Of a DNA stretch of 64,000 nucleotides, positions 12,105-23,010 are shown piece by piece (position 1 is the stretch's first letter; every line of letters starts with the position of its first letter). Under the pieces are notes generated by a model that was not told where the DNA came from, did no database searches, and saw nothing but the letters and a program-made list of their open reading frames with translations. Position numbers and translations under genes: made by a program. This DNA comes from Cryptomeria japonica (taxonomy: Eukaryota > Streptophyta > Pinopsida > Cupressales > Cupressaceae), in NCBI RefSeq assembly GCF_030272615.1, contig NW_026728916.1, positions 248,001 to 312,000 of the forward strand. Direction: 5' to 3'.

Positions 12105-12760
12105 TCAATAGTTCCCTAGCATACTTAGTTTGATAGATGAAAATATCTTTATTAGTTTGAGTAATCTGCAAACCAAAGAAAATTTCATTTCCCCAATCAT
12201 AGACATTTCAAATTCTTTCTCCATATTTTTAGAAAATTTCATGCATAACTTATCTTCACCTGCAAAAATGATGCCATCAACAAATACCTCAATAATTAGT
12301 ATATCATCATTAGTGACTTCATAGTATAGATTACTGTCAGCATTACCTTTATTGAAACCAAGCCTAAAAGTATATTTATTCAACCTTGCATACCAAGCTC
12401 TAAGTGCCTATTTCAATCAATATAAAGCTTTCCTTAACCTGCAAACCATATTTTTATCATCTGAAAGTGAAAAGCCATCAGGTTGCCCAATATAAACTTC
12501 CTCATCAAGATCTCCATTCAAAAATGCACACTTAACATCCATTTGATGAACCTTGTAGTTTTTATGTGCAACATAGGCAAGAAATAATCTTACAACTTCA
12601 ATCCTAGCTACCGATGCAAAAGTTTCACCATAATCAATTCCTTACTTATGAGAATATCCTTTACAAACCAATCTAGCTTTATTCCTTACAACTTGTCCAT
12701 CTTCATTAAATTTATTCCTAAAATCCCATTTAGTTCCAATAACATTCTTAATTTTAGGCT
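12105..12760 (-). pseudogene. Copia reverse transcriptase remnant
   Basis: Minus-strand frames encode typical Copia RT pieces. These are VNDIFVDG-type palm sequence in the 92-residue stretch at 12105-12383 (IIEVFVDGIIFAG, where YVDD is expected) and, further upstream, sequence corresponding to YGETFA and [20 protein letters not shown] near 12480-12640. The catalytic Asp pair is altered and there are several stops, so it is not functional. Confidence 0.65.
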
Positions 12761-13064
12761 GGGGAACTAAAGTTCATGTGTTATTCTTCTCAATTTGATC
12801 TAATTATTCTTCTATAGCTTTCATCCAACATTCATCTTTACATGCTTCAATTACCGATACCGGTTCAACTTGAGAAATTAAATATACCTCATTAGCTACC
12901 AATCTCCTTCTTGTCATCACTCCATTTCTCTTATCCCCAATGATATGATCTTTTGAATGATTCAATGTCACATACCTAGGAGTGTTCTAATTCTTTGTTC
13001 CTCTTTCCCATCCTTCAGTTACTGTTGAATTTTTTGATACTGCTAGAGTAACTTGCTCAACTTT

Positions 13065-13523
13065 CTATTCTGGTAAAGGTATTACCAGTTTAGTTATGAT
13101 CATTTCCACTACCAGTTTTTGCTCATAAACTCTGATTTGACTTCTATTCAGCTCATCCACCTTGATATTAGTGCTCTCCACAATTCTCTTCAATCTTTTG
13201 TTATAATATCTATATACTTTGCTTTCATTAGAATAACCAATAAATATTCCTTCATCACATCTAAGATCAAATTTTCCAATGATATCATCTCTCCTAATAT
13301 AATATTTACTACAAAAGATTTTGAAATACTTAGTTGTAGGTGTATTGCCAAACCATAATTCATAAGGTGTCTTACCAGTTTTTTCTTTGATATGTACTCT
13401 GTTGAATGTATAGACTGCTTTTCTTATTGCTTGTCTCCAATAAATTTGAGCTAGATTAGCTTCCATCATCATTTTTCTAAAGCCGGAACAATTGTCAAGA
13501 AATCTTCGAGAGCTTAACCTCAC
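13065..13523 (-). pseudogene. Copia integrase C-terminal remnant
   Basis: This 152-residue open stretch matches the end of Copia integrase: AIRKAVYTFNRVHIKEKTGK, then TPYELWFGNTPTTKYFKIF and EGIFIGYSNESKVYRYYN. The DDE core is missing because the element is cut off at about 13540. It leads into the reverse transcriptase remnant to the left. Confidence 0.75.
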
Positions 13524-13749
13524 TCATGGGTAACTTCCTGAGTAGTGAAGACATTCTCATTTAGACAACGAAATTCCTAAATAATGTCTGAAATCTTTGA
13601 GAGAATCAACTCACCTTCTTTAATTCTCTTAATGCCCAGTGGGGAATGATGAGCCTACAAAGTAAGGAAAAATTCCTTAGATGCTCGATAACTCATATTT
13701 AAGAGATGAAGCTTGTATTTGATGTAATCTCTTGTAGCAACAAAGATAT

Positions 13750-14760
13750 CATTAACCTATTTTTTGTGGTAAAGGTTCTCCATCGTCACTTGTAGATTGT
13801 AAGAAAAGGGATTGTGACAAGATACTCAATGGTATAGTAGAGATCTGAAGTGGTAGTTTCCTAGGACCATTCATGGAAGAGAGGAAGTTGTAAATCATAT
13901 ATATGGAGGAACAAAGTGTCATGTAGGATAGAATGGTTCTACCAAGCAATCTAACCAGCCTATTGAGTAGGATGGCACTTTAGGTTATAGACCCATAGCA
14001 TGTGGGCCACCATAGGCATATAACTTCAAGAAATATTCTAGAAAAAATGAATTTTAGATGAATGAGCTTAGACCACCAGTTAGTAAACAAAAAAATTGAT
14101 GGGAAAAGGGTTTGACAAGGTGACCTTAGGATGAGGCAAAATCATTAGTGCCTAGGAACTGAAGAGAAGGTAAAAATAGATTGTTCTATCAACATGGCAT
14201 GATCAATCCTTTTAAGAACTCGGTCATTACCTACCTAAAACTCACTCCATGCATGCCACACAATATTTTGTTGGTAGTAAAAGGAATTAGGAGTATAAAA
14301 ACTTGATTTATGGCATGAAAGGGAACTTATCCCTTTTTATAAAATGCTACTTCAACCATATTTATATTATCACATAACACCCAAGTGTCTAGAGGCATTT
14401 AATTAGCAATCCACTACTAAAGACTAGGTCTCTTTATAATATCATTGGGAGCACAAACATTAATTATCCTAAATAAGTGATTTATGATAGACAAGAAGGT
14501 CCATAACTCGCTATTGTATGGTCAAATCAATGATCAATCGCACAAATTGACCAATGTGGTGCAAGCGTAGTGACTACCCCTCCATGCCTAGCCTTGTTAT
14601 AGGAAGCAAGAAAAAGGCTACTTAACCAAATAACTCTGCATGTTGCAAAAAAGGTTAGTTGGATGAGATGAAATCATAGATATAGGATAGAGTGTCTACA
14701 CAAAAGTTGAAGACACAAAAGCCTCAATAGTGGTGGGAGCAATATTTTCCTTCCCCTTCT
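13750..14760 (-). pseudogene. LINE endonuclease domain remnant
   Basis: Across frames the minus strand gives RHGGVVTTLAPHWSICAID, then a sequence like INVCAPNDI, a degraded DFNMVE (NINMVEV), and VLKRIDHAML followed by SNPFPINFFV. These fit, in order, the blocks of plant L1-type LINE endonucleases (GGV.TLL, INVYAPN, GDFNM, RLDR, SDHFPI). Stops are frequent and the catalytic residues are mostly altered. Confidence 0.5.
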
Positions 14761-14899
14761 TAGAAGGGTTTGAAATGGGCATGGTAGGTGGTGACTACAT
14801 AAGCAATGATTGCATGCTAGTTGCATCAATTGGCTTAGCTGAACAATTGCTAGAATTACCAGAGATTTTACCCTTGTAGGTAATTATAGGGCATTTTCC

Positions 14900-15830
14900 C
14901 TCCAAAATAGAAACCTCAAGAGAACGTTGAGAATCATAACTCTTAGGAGGTGACCTAGCTCAAGGATAACCTAAAGAGAAATCTTAGTTTCATGCTCTAA
15001 AGATTAACCCAAAAAGAGTATTGGGTAAATTTACATAGGGCACATGTTTGGTGTGGTAAAGACCTCCTATTTGAATGTCCACCATCCCTTTGAGGTCACA
15101 ATACAAGTTGACATTAACATAGACCCTTTTTTGGGATCGAGCATGATAAAAGAGGTCAGGTTTGACACAAACAAACATTACTAAAGGATTGGGTAATGAT
15201 TAGCAATAAAAGGCCAACAAGGAAAAGGCAACTCAATGAATTTAATCTAAACTGGGAAACAAAGCCTTTTCTGATTACAAACTATGAAGTCTCAAGACCA
15301 AGGTTGGAAGACCAAGAAAGAGGACCTGACATACTAGGGGACATGTTGGAAAATAGCTTGAACATGGTTAACCTCAATTAAACAAAATAGAAAAATATGC
15401 TTGGTCAGATTTTGGATGCCATGTAAGCAATCCTCGTTAGGGTTCCATGCCTTCACAACTCAAGCCTAGAGAATTCTTTGAGGGGGGATCCTCATAGCAA
15501 AAAATCCTATCAAATTATGCTTCTCTAACCATTAATATGCATTCTCAAAATCCCAGATGGACAAAATGAAATTTATAGGTTTATCGAAAGATGTACCTCA
15601 TGAAACACTTTGGGCACAATTTTTTGGGCACGTTTATTCACACGAGCTATTATCACCAATTGCCAAATCATCAACCCCAACATTAACTATTATTGTGAGG
15701 CTGACTGAGGCCATTATAAAGCCAAAGGACCCCCATAGTTAAAGTATTATGACATAAGGTTGAGGAAAACCACACAGTATGCAAGGAAGACACAAAACCT
15801 TAGCAAAGCACAAAACCATCAATGTAGGAC
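14900..15830 (-). pseudogene. LINE ORF1 (DUF4283-like) remnant
   Basis: The 62-residue minus-strand stretch 14990-15178 reads ARSQKRVYVNVNLYCDLKGM followed by VDIQIGGLYHTKHVPYVNLPN. It follows the pattern (A.. V.V.DL...L...I.IG....Q.V.Y..LP) that precedes the zinc knuckle in DUF4283-type LINE ORF1 proteins. Upstream frames to about 15650 fit the preceding domain only loosely. It is interrupted by many stops. Confidence 0.4.
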
Positions 15831-16230
15831 CAATTTTGGGAGAGGGACAAGCATCGATTTCGATATATAATATATTTTATCATAATATATAAAAATCTAT
15901 TTAAAAATTAAAATAGTTTACAGAAATTCAGTTATTAAAATATGAAAGTTATTAAACTTCAATGTATTTAATTGTTAATGAAATCTAATAGAAATTAAAC
16001 TTAAATTTTGTTAAAAAAAGAAAAAAACTCTTTCGTAATAAAAAATTGAAATTTAAAATATTTAATTATTACTAAATACATAAGATTTATATTTTTATTC
16101 ATAATCAAACAAGTAAATGAAATAAAAATTTATTTCTATCAAAATATAAATTTTAATTTATATTAAAAATACTAAAATTTTAATATTTAAATAATTTAAT
16201 ATAAATAACATTTTAAAATGAGAGCAAGCA
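15831..16230. other. Very AT-rich stretch
   Basis: The stretch is mostly A and T with no frame or boundary motif. It separates the LINE remnant from a short tandem duplication. Confidence 0.5.
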
Positions 16231-16287
16231 CTAAAAGGATGCAAAGACACAACAAAGCCACTAAAAGGATGCAAAGCCACAACACGG
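16231..16287. repeat. 30-bp tandem duplication
   Basis: CTAAAAGGATGCAAAGACAC begins a 30-base unit that is repeated immediately from 16261 (CTAAAAGGATGCAAAGCCAC). The second copy decays after about 27 bases. Confidence 0.7.
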
Positions 16288-16289
16288 AA

Positions 16290-16545
16290 ATTGAGGATAT
16301 TAAGCTGCCTGTGGACAATATGGAACAAATGGAGCTGGGGTGGAAATGCTTTAGAAATTGACCTAAGCCTGAGCTACAATCGGTCTTTTTTAGTTTTTAG
16401 TCTGTGTTCTCTTGTTTGCTGGCGTTTTGTTCGCCAACTGTCTTTCCTTTGGTTGTTGTCTTTTGTTTAGCTACACTGTAATGTTTATCTTTTGATCTTC
16501 TGTCTCCATCAAAAACTATTTTCCCTTAATCAAAAACATTTTAAA
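16290..16545 (+). mobile_element. 3' end of a truncated non-LTR retroelement
   Basis: The plus strand shows a T/G-rich 3' untranslated sequence (TTTGCTGGCGTTTTGTTCG, then GCTACACTGTAATG) ending in CCCTTAATCAAAAAC. The same CCCTTAATCAAAAA tail ends the minus-strand retroposon at 2429-4050. No coding domain remains. It is probably a heavily 5'-truncated LINE copy. Confidence 0.4.
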
Positions 16546-16613
16546 TGACGTATTTAAATATTTGTACAACTTTAAAACATTACAATTAATAAAAGAAAAA
16601 TAAAATATATTAA

Positions 16614-16658
16614 AAATTAAATTAAATTAAATTAAATTAAATTAAATTAAATTAATTA
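16614..16658. repeat. (ATTAA)n microsatellite
   Basis: About eight consecutive ATTAA units are seen. It is a simple repeat with no coding role. Confidence 0.9.
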
Positions 16659-16679
16659 AATATATTTAAAATACTCTCA

Positions 16680-16960
16680 TGCTCACATGTTGTATAGACC
16701 ATTCCTCAATGCGTAAGTGCAATTTATAAATCCAGCAATTACTGATGGTGAAAAACAACATTCCCAAACTTCCCTTCTACTGCTAAAATCAACATAAACT
16801 GTGATAAAACTTTTAACAGCCGGAAACAGTAACAACACACTAAGCCCAGAGTTCATAGTGACTGGGAAAGGGGTTGAGTTAAGAGAGACAACCACCAAAG
16901 CAGTCAGCGCTTAGTGTATTGTTTAAGCTAAGCAGAAAAAAATGAAGTCATGCTGAAGAA
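16680..16960 (-). other. Unassigned spacer with a short open frame
   Basis: A 71-residue minus-strand frame (16683-16898) contains a hydrophobic run (SGLSVLLLFPAVKSF). It has no recognised domain and no homologue in the window. It is more likely chance than a gene. Confidence 0.25.
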
Positions 16961-16964
16961 AAAA

Positions 16965-17315
16965 TTTCGCACATTTATTCAAGACAAGTACAATATAGTT
17001 CTTCTCCAGTAGTGCAGACTCTCTATTCTCGACAAGTACAAACTATGTAAACTCTTTGCCCGAATCCACCGTCTTATTGTTGTGCTGTGGAAGCTTTTCG
17101 TCCAGACAAAGAAGCTTTTCTTATTTATTCCCTCGCAATCATCTCGAATGAAGCACTCTATGGAAGAATCTCTGATATCTCCTACCCAAACATCCCCATC
17201 CAAAAAGGTTACAACACAAGAATACCTTTAAAGTAGTACAATTATAAAAGGCGATCCCCACTCTCTAGTAGGCAAACCTGCACTCGGTAGATATAAGGTT
17301 ATTTCAAGATGTGTT
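16965..17315 (+). promoter_or_regulatory. Orphan type B protease promoter
   Basis: TATAAAAGGCGATCCCC at 17243-17259 matches the TATA region of the intact gene B2 (TATAAGGCGATCCCC near 45159) and of pseudogene B3 (TATAAAATGTGATCCCC near 57724). The upstream block around GTAAACTCTTTGCCCGAATC also matches 20700-20725 and 44905-44930. The downstream ATG and protease coding sequence are missing. This is a promoter left over from a lost type B copy and may still be competent. Confidence 0.6.
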
Positions 17316-17319
17316 CATC

Positions 17320-18240
17320 TCAAAAATCTATAAATTATTCATAGTAGTGATAAAGGAGTCTTAATTTTTTATAACAAAATTCTTAACTAGTCATAGTGGT
17401 AGCCTATGAATCACTAAATCCAATAATTGTAGAGTTGTGATGTTTATGAATTAAAGAAATTATTGATGCATTTTTTAGAATTTTGTGTTTGTTTTAATAT
17501 AGAAAATGATTAATATAGTAAAATATATTATCCTAAACTAATAATATGATTAACTATTAGATTATCTTGCCATAAACAATGTACAATGTAAGAAGTTAAG
17601 ATATGATTTTGTTTAAAAGGAAAATTGAATGTATCCCAAATTAAGACCTCCAAAATAGCATTATTTGTATGTCAAATAGCCGTTCCTAATTGATAGGACA
17701 AAAAAAAGTGGCTAAATTATTTCAAAAGCAATAAACACTATAGAACATAAAAATATATACAATAATAATGTCTATAAATTATTGATAAAAATAATGATAA
17801 CCTCAATATAATAAATGTAGTGCTCTACCTAATTATACATTTTTTCTATAGACATAAACTTTGTTGATGACAAAATATCATGACTTTTCAATTTATTAAC
17901 TTTTTTAATGAATACATTAAAAATTCCATGACTTTTCAATTTATTAAAAGCCTTAATATCTTTATATGTAGACACGTTTAATACATGCATAAAGCATAAA
18001 GTAATAACAAATTCACCTAAATAGTGATGGGGCTATGATATGGATAGGACTGACAGATATCAAATAGAATTTTTGTTTGTTTTCAAACTATATTTTTCAA
18101 AATGGCTGAAGGTTATAGTTGCTCCTACTATTCTAATGGTAGGGTGGAGGGGATTACGTTATGTATAAAATCTGGCATATCCAATTGAATATTTCAGACT
18201 TCATGAAATTTATGTTCCTATCCTCCGACCAATGTTAGTA
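17320..18240. other. Spacer without recognised features
   Basis: The sequence is AT-rich with frequent stops in all frames. I see no transposon end, hairpin or gene between the orphan type B promoter and the 3' flank of A1. Confidence 0.45.
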
Positions 18241-18279
18241 GGAATAAAGGTGGTATCCCCTTTGGTTTCCGGATATAAC

Positions 18280-18740
18280 CAAAAAAGATTCCCTATAAAA
18301 TTGATTCCTTTTCGTTAAATGGAAAAATTTAAGGCTGCATGATTTTATGTTAAAAAATTATATAGCATGTAACATTTACTATAAGTTTGCCAAGTAGCCT
18401 ATATGCAGCTCCTAAGCCTACCTTCAATGAAAGACCTATCTAACAAAATAACCGTATAGCACTGAAACTATGTACAAGAATTATCGATTTGATCTCAATC
18501 TCAAGCAAAAGTGCTTCTAGAGGAAGATTAGCCAAGACCGGCAATATACATAATTTACCATAGAGATTGAAAGGAGATAAAAAGAATTATTTAGAGAATC
18601 ACGTAAGACAGTAGTTTAGAATAACTCCATTTTATTGTGCAAACAAGAGGGAGAAGCATACTCTCTTTATTGAAGTAAAAGCCAAAAAAATAAAAAAATT
18701 ACATTGAAACGTTTGTAATTATTCGTGAATTTAATCTCTT
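18280..18740 (-). repeat. 3' flank of A1, shared with unit 2
   Basis: 18280-18430 matches 32900-33050, and 18440-18740 matches 35245-35537. Shared landmarks are CCTATATGCA, AACTATGTACAAGAATTATC and AAGTGCTTCTAGAGGAAGAT. In unit 2 the two halves are separated by about 2.2 kb of inserted DNA. Shared flanks show that whole segments were duplicated, not just the coding regions. Confidence 0.7.
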
Positions 18741-20207
18741 TTATAGGGTTAATGAGAAAGCTACAAAATAAAGAAGTAGCACGGGTAACAAGACATGGGA
18801 CCCTAAGATAGGAATGGGAGCTTTGGACTGTAGGTAGGAGGGATTGGGAGACATAGAGAGAGAACTGCAGCGGGTGGGAGTAAAGGACAGCCTCTGGTTA
18901 GCGTTGTCATACAGAATATGGTAATCTTGTTGCTGAAAACTTCCAAGGACGGCCGGTACACCTGCAACCGAAGCCTCATCCATATCTAACATTGCCAGAC
19001 ATAGTAAATTTCCTATTTTAGTCGGACCAGATTCCATATATTGAACGAAATTATGTTTACCTTCGACAACATAATCTGCACCAAGCATATGGAAAGTCAT
19101 ATTCAGATCAGGGACATAGTCATAGTAGGGTGATGAATAGCATACACTTAACCCATGTTTAGAATCGTTAGCTCTGGGTAGTCCTAGCACAGAATCCAAA
19201 ACAGATGCCACTGCAGTGAAGGCAGCGTGCGGCAAAACTGTGAAGTGTATTCCAGAGTCAATGATGAATCCCCCGCTTCCATTCGCTTGAATATCAAACA
19301 TTCCCCGTGAAATATTGAGAGACACGTTCCCCAGACTTATTCCTTCCACAGAGAGATAATAGTAGCTGTTGAGCTTGGGCAGGACTGTGTTGTTTATCAC
19401 CATCGTCGACTGCACTCCTATGCCGTTAAACTCGGCTGCGCTACCGAACAGCAGAGGCGTGGAAAAGCTGTCAGTGTCCTGAAACGGGGATCCATTGTAT
19501 TCGAAAGGTAAGCAATAGGAAAATTTGGATTCTCCAATCTGTGAGATAAGCGATAATTGTCCTCGGCCGAGCCCCAGAACGCCGTTGGCCTCCTCTAAGA
19601 CATCTTCCTGAACGACATGGCTGCACCCAAACGCAATTCCGCCAAAGAAATGCGCCGCCCCGGTTGTATCCGCCATGGTGAATGTCTCGAATGACAATTC
19701 TTCCTGCGTGCTCCAGCTTTCGCTGTATATATGAGAATATTGACAGTCCGACGCACAAGTTGAATTGGCAAGGGCAGAGCAGAGGGAAGAAGAGCAAGGA
19801 ACCCGCCTGTAAGTGGATGAATGTTCAGGGTAGAACGGAGGAGGATAATACCAGTTAGACCGATTGAACAGATCGCACTGAAGCCAAATCAGATCGCTTC
19901 CCGTGTCCACTTGTCCCTGGAAATTTTTTGGTGGGGTTCCGATGCCAATGTTCACTACATGTGTTTTGGGCAAGCGGATCACAGGTGCAACGGCACCACC
20001 CAATCGGGTTTGGGTCCTTCCTGATTGCACGGCTTTAATCGAGGCTTCCATTCTTTTGAGCCTGGCAATGGCGGAATTCCTTTCCAAATGGGAGACTCCG
20101 CGCGCTTCTTCTGCACAAAGCAAATTGAAAAAACAACATATGGTTATACTCACCACCACTAATGTCATCACCTTATTGTGTAATGTCATCACCTTATTGT
20201 GTGCCAT
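18741..20207 (-). CDS. Nepenthesin/CDR1-like aspartic protease A1
   Basis: This is an intact single-exon gene of 488 aa for a pepsin-family (A1) endopeptidase of the plant nepenthesin/CDR1 type, probably secreted. I place the start at the MAHNKV methionine rather than at 20279, because a TATA box overlaps the upstream ATG and paralogues do not keep that frame. After a hydrophobic signal (VVVSITICCFFNLLC) come a propeptide (ARLKRMEASIKA), the first catalytic motif DTGSD (Asp about 101), a cysteine-rich nepenthesin insert, a GVLGLGRGQLSLISQ block and the second motif DSGIHFT (Asp about 317), where DSGT is usual. The C-terminus ends in a hydrophobic tail (LLPVLLLYFVAF) suggesting a GPI anchor. 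Several NxS/T sites are present. It is the minus-strand partner of a former divergent pair. Substrate and role, for example in defence, cannot be read from the sequence. Confidence 0.85.
   Translation of the reverse strand: MAHNKVMTLHNKVMTLVVVSITICCFFNLLCAEEARGVSHLERNSAIARLKRMEASIKAVQSGRTQTRLGGAVAPVIRLPKTHVVNIGIGTPPKNFQGQVDTGSDLIWLQCDLFNRSNWYYPPPFYPEHSSTYRRVPCSSSLCSALANSTCASDCQYSHIYSESWSTQEELSFETFTMADTTGAAHFFGGIAFGCSHVVQEDVLEEANGVLGLGRGQLSLISQIGESKFSYCLPFEYNGSPFQDTDSFSTPLLFGSAAEFNGIGVQSTMVINNTVLPKLNSYYYLSVEGISLGNVSLNISRGMFDIQANGSGGFIIDSGIHFTVLPHAAFTAVASVLDSVLGLPRANDSKHGLSVCYSSPYYDYVPDLNMTFHMLGADYVVEGKHNFVQYMESGPTKIGNLLCLAMLDMDEASVAGVPAVLGSFQQQDYHILYDNANQRLSFTPTRCSSLSMSPNPSYLQSKAPIPILGSHVLLPVLLLYFVAFSLTL
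20160..20202. repeat. 21-bp tandem duplication in the A1 signal peptide
   Basis: AATGTCATCACCTTATTGTG plus one base occurs twice in a row. In the protein this doubles a seven-residue HNKVMTL segment at the N-terminus. The paralogue A2 has only one copy (42125-42150), so the duplication arose after the genes separated. Confidence 0.85.
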
Positions 20208-20277
20208 TGAGCACCTATTCAATCCTGCTTTCAAAATTCCCTTAATTATTACTACAGACAGGTTTACTGGGGTCGTC

Positions 20278-20285
20278 ATTTATAA
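20278..20285 (-). promoter_or_regulatory. TATA box of A1
   Basis: CCTTATAAATGACG is read on the minus strand, about 70 bases upstream of the chosen ATG. The surrounding bases are conserved at the equivalent positions of A2 (42228-42237) and A3 (about 56377-56387), which supports a core promoter function. Confidence 0.6.
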
Positions 20286-20289
20286 GGAT

Positions 20290-20830
20290 TAGTCTGTATG
20301 TTAATCAGATTGTTTAATAAATTGGGCGCCTGCTGGTTACTTAACCATTCTGTGTTTCATCTGTCCAACAGTAGGAGATGACGACAAGATTGATGAGGTT
20401 ATAGATAACAAAAGGGAATCTTGTTATTCACGAAATAACGTGCCGTATTTTCTTGTTGTTGTATCGCAGGTGAAAATGGGAAGGCCCAGAACCAAGAGAG
20501 ATGAAAACTTTTGTAATTTCCATTTTGGCGAAGCGAACTTGTTGGGTGGTCTTACTTTGGTAAGATTTATGGTGTGCAAGTACAAATGATAGCTGGTTTA
20601 AGTTCCAACCGTAAATCCTTTGGCCGTCTAGCGACAAGAACAAAGTAATGCTTAATAAATAAATTTCCCACTTGCATCATTGACAAATACATGTGCAGAC
20701 TGTAAACTCTTTCCCCGAATCCCCTTTCCGTTCGTCGTCTTGTGGGAGATTCCCGTCAAAACAAAAATATAAAGCTGTCAAAAACCAAGAAAATAAAAAA
20801 AATGTCCAAACACAAGAATGGTCCCGCATA
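20290..20830. other. Spacer of unit 1 (remnant of a divergent promoter region)
   Basis: Blocks here match the spacers of unit 2 (about 42240-42500 and 44800-45080) and unit 3 (about 56390-56640 and 57180-57310), for example GACTGTAAACTCTTTCCCCG and AATGCTTAATAAATAAATT. The type B promoter and gene that should follow are missing, replaced by a LINE-derived element from about 20835. Confidence 0.6.
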
Positions 20831-20834
20831 ATTG

Positions 20835-22100
20835 TAGTGGCATAATGGTATTTGTAGAAGTCCTACAAATATTTTTTATCAAGGTAAAGTGGATTTTTTA
20901 TAGGACCCAATTTTGAACAAAAAAAGGAGGATACAAATAGGTTAACTAGCAACAACAAAATAACAAAGGTGAATCAAAAGATCATTACAACTAATATATA
21001 TATCAAAAAAATTGCAATGAAAATAGACTACTAGCCATATCTAGAGAAATAAATTAAAATCAGAGTTGGCACCCAAATTCATCCCAAAGGAGCTACCTCA
21101 AAGGGAGTAGCCTTTTAGGATTGGCATTTCTTCTTTCATCAAACAAATGTCTGAGAAGCCTTATTATTATGATCCAAAAATTTAGGAGTAGCAGAGGAAT
21201 CGCCATTTGAATAAACTATAGAGACTCCGCCCAATTGTGAATTAGGTTTAAAAGGAGAGACTAAGTATCTAGGATAACTAAGCAAAGAGGAGAGTTATCA
21301 AAGCCACATGTGAATGATGTAGCAAAAGAGGAAATAACATTTAGGCAATCCTAGCCATTTGAACTAGCAGAGGAAGAAGGCACCAATTGAGTAGGACCAT
21401 TTGAATCAAAATTTGGTTCACTAGAAAAAAAAAACCGAAATGGATTAGAAGAGAAATTTTTCACCAAGTAAGGGAAGGCCTTAGAAAAGAACCATGAGTA
21501 CAAGTCAAGGTTGAATGGCTAGTAACAAAATAACATATATAATAAAAAGAAACACCCTCGTAATTAATCATCTAAGTTTAACAATATTTAAGCGCATAAT
21601 ATACAATGTCACCTTGTAAATCATTCAAGATATTCATATTAAAATAGATATGGGTAGAGGAAGAATGGGTGAAATTAGTAATATTTGAGTCTACCTTAAG
21701 GAACTAGCCTACAGTATTACCAACAACCTCATAAAAAATTATGTACTAAAACTATAGTGGAAGAAAGGGAAGTTTTATCCAAATAGAGGAAATATCATTA
21801 GACTACATTAACAAGTTGAAAGAGGCCATCCAAGGATGAAGAGAGGAAGTATAACCCCATTTTTAGTCCCCCACAACAAAGATAGCATTTTAGTCTCTTG
21901 GAAAGGGAAGACAAACAATAAAGAAAATATGGATAGAAGGATTGATTTCCATTTTATCCTCTACCACAAAGGTCCATTGCTCAAAGATCAACTATTGCAA
22001 ATCTAGGAACATCATCCAAAAATGGATAAACTTACAAATTAACATTAAACTCTCAAAAGAAGAGATATTGTTAACCATCTATTGACCAAGAACCACCATA
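20835..22100 (-). mobile_element. ORF1-only LINE-derived retroelement, copy 1
   Basis: On the minus strand a decayed ORF1 (about 22100-21350) runs straight into a 3' untranslated region ending CTTTACCTTGATAAAAAAT near 20870. There is no endonuclease or RT between them. The ORF1 shows WIKLPFLPL, FLKVDSNITNFTHSSS, then DIVYYALKY and YEGVSFYY: the DUF4283/zinc-knuckle order of plant LINE ORF1. The same structure recurs at 54108-54895, so absence of ORF2 is probably a property of the family. Confidence 0.6.
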
Positions 22101-23010
22101 GGAGTTGTGAAGGCACATAGAAGTTATTTCTAGGTGATTGTTGATCACTAAAATTGCTTTAAGGACTATAGCCTTATGGGAAACTCAGTGATGCGAGACT
22201 TGTTTTTTTTCATTAAGTGACCTCCGGGATTTTAGAAGTTGGCTCTTCATTCATTTAGTCCCATTCAAAAATTTGCATGCCCAGAACATTAATTAAGATA
22301 TAACCAAAATTCCTTTTAACATAAAGCAATATACACCACACATCGACCAAATAACAAGTGCAAAAATAGTTTAATCGGCAGAGTATTAGGCATATAATTC
22401 TAAAGTTATATTAGAATTTCACATTCACATAAAACTATCAAATGCACAATGAATAATAACAATCATAAAGGCTACAAATATAATCTGATTATCTTGTCTT
22501 CAAAAATACAAAACAACACATTAAAGGCTAAATTCCTATAGAATATCAGTTTATCTTTTTAAAATAAGTTTTGAACCCTTGCCAAGCTAACCTCACTATT
22601 CTTATAAAACAAAATTCAACAACCCATAAGATGGGAAAACAAAAAAAAATACTACTAGCAACTCCTCCTCATTTGACGACATGCAAAAACCTACAAATGA
22701 AAACCATCCTTAGCTTCTAGTGAAACCACATTTTGTTGTTTTGTTATTTGGATCAAAAATATCTTTTGTCAGCTCATCTGCAACTAAAATGTGAAAAATT
22801 TTGTTCCGCCTCCATGGGAGACATGTGATAGTAGGAGGAAGAGAGGAGTGGGCCATGCAAACTACCAACCCAGGACCACCCAGGGAACTGCCATGTAACA
22901 CGACATACTCCTCTGCAAACTGCGGGTCCCATTTACTTGGGGCAAAAATGAGCATCATAAATGAAATGCCATGTGTCAAGAGCACATGACTTAACTAAAA
23001 TGAAAAAGAA
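22100..23010. other. Unassigned stretch
   Basis: No domain was recognised. An open minus-strand frame at 22710-22985 (91 aa) has no motif. The sequence may include the 3' untranslated part and LTR of the Gypsy element to the right, but no LTR pair was found. Confidence 0.3.

Larger units (their letters stand above)
11340..13540 (-). mobile_element. Copia pol remnant, minus strand, 5'-truncated
   Basis: Reading leftward from 13540 the order is integrase C-terminal part, reverse transcriptase, then RNase H, as expected for Copia. The piece begins abruptly inside integrase at about 13540, where a LINE sequence abuts. Gag, protease, the integrase catalytic core and the 5' LTR are absent. Multiple stops and frameshifts separate the open stretches, so it is inactive. 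Confidence 0.75.
13545..15830 (-). mobile_element. LINE remnant with ORF1 and endonuclease
   Basis: On the minus strand, decayed frames follow the order of a plant LINE: an ORF1 with DUF4283/zinc-knuckle-like character (about 15830-14900), then an apurinic-type endonuclease (about 14760-13750). Reverse transcriptase should follow, but the element is cut at about 13545 by the Copia remnant. All frames contain stops. The order and strand agree with a single inserted element. Confidence 0.55.

Noticed and set aside
16614-16658. Regulatory array made of repeated ATTAA
   Set aside because: A simple pentanucleotide repeat is a sufficient explanation.
19471-19797. 108-aa open frame inside A1
   Set aside because: It is another frame of the intact protease gene with no motif of its own.
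20208-20279. Upstream ATG giving a 512-aa form of A1
   Set aside because: The ATG overlaps the conserved TATA box, the frame is not kept in A2, and the downstream methionine gives a proper signal peptide matching the start of B2.
19903-20292. 129-aa plus-strand frame over the A1 start
   Set aside because: Antisense shadow of the protease N-terminus; no independent start context or homologue.
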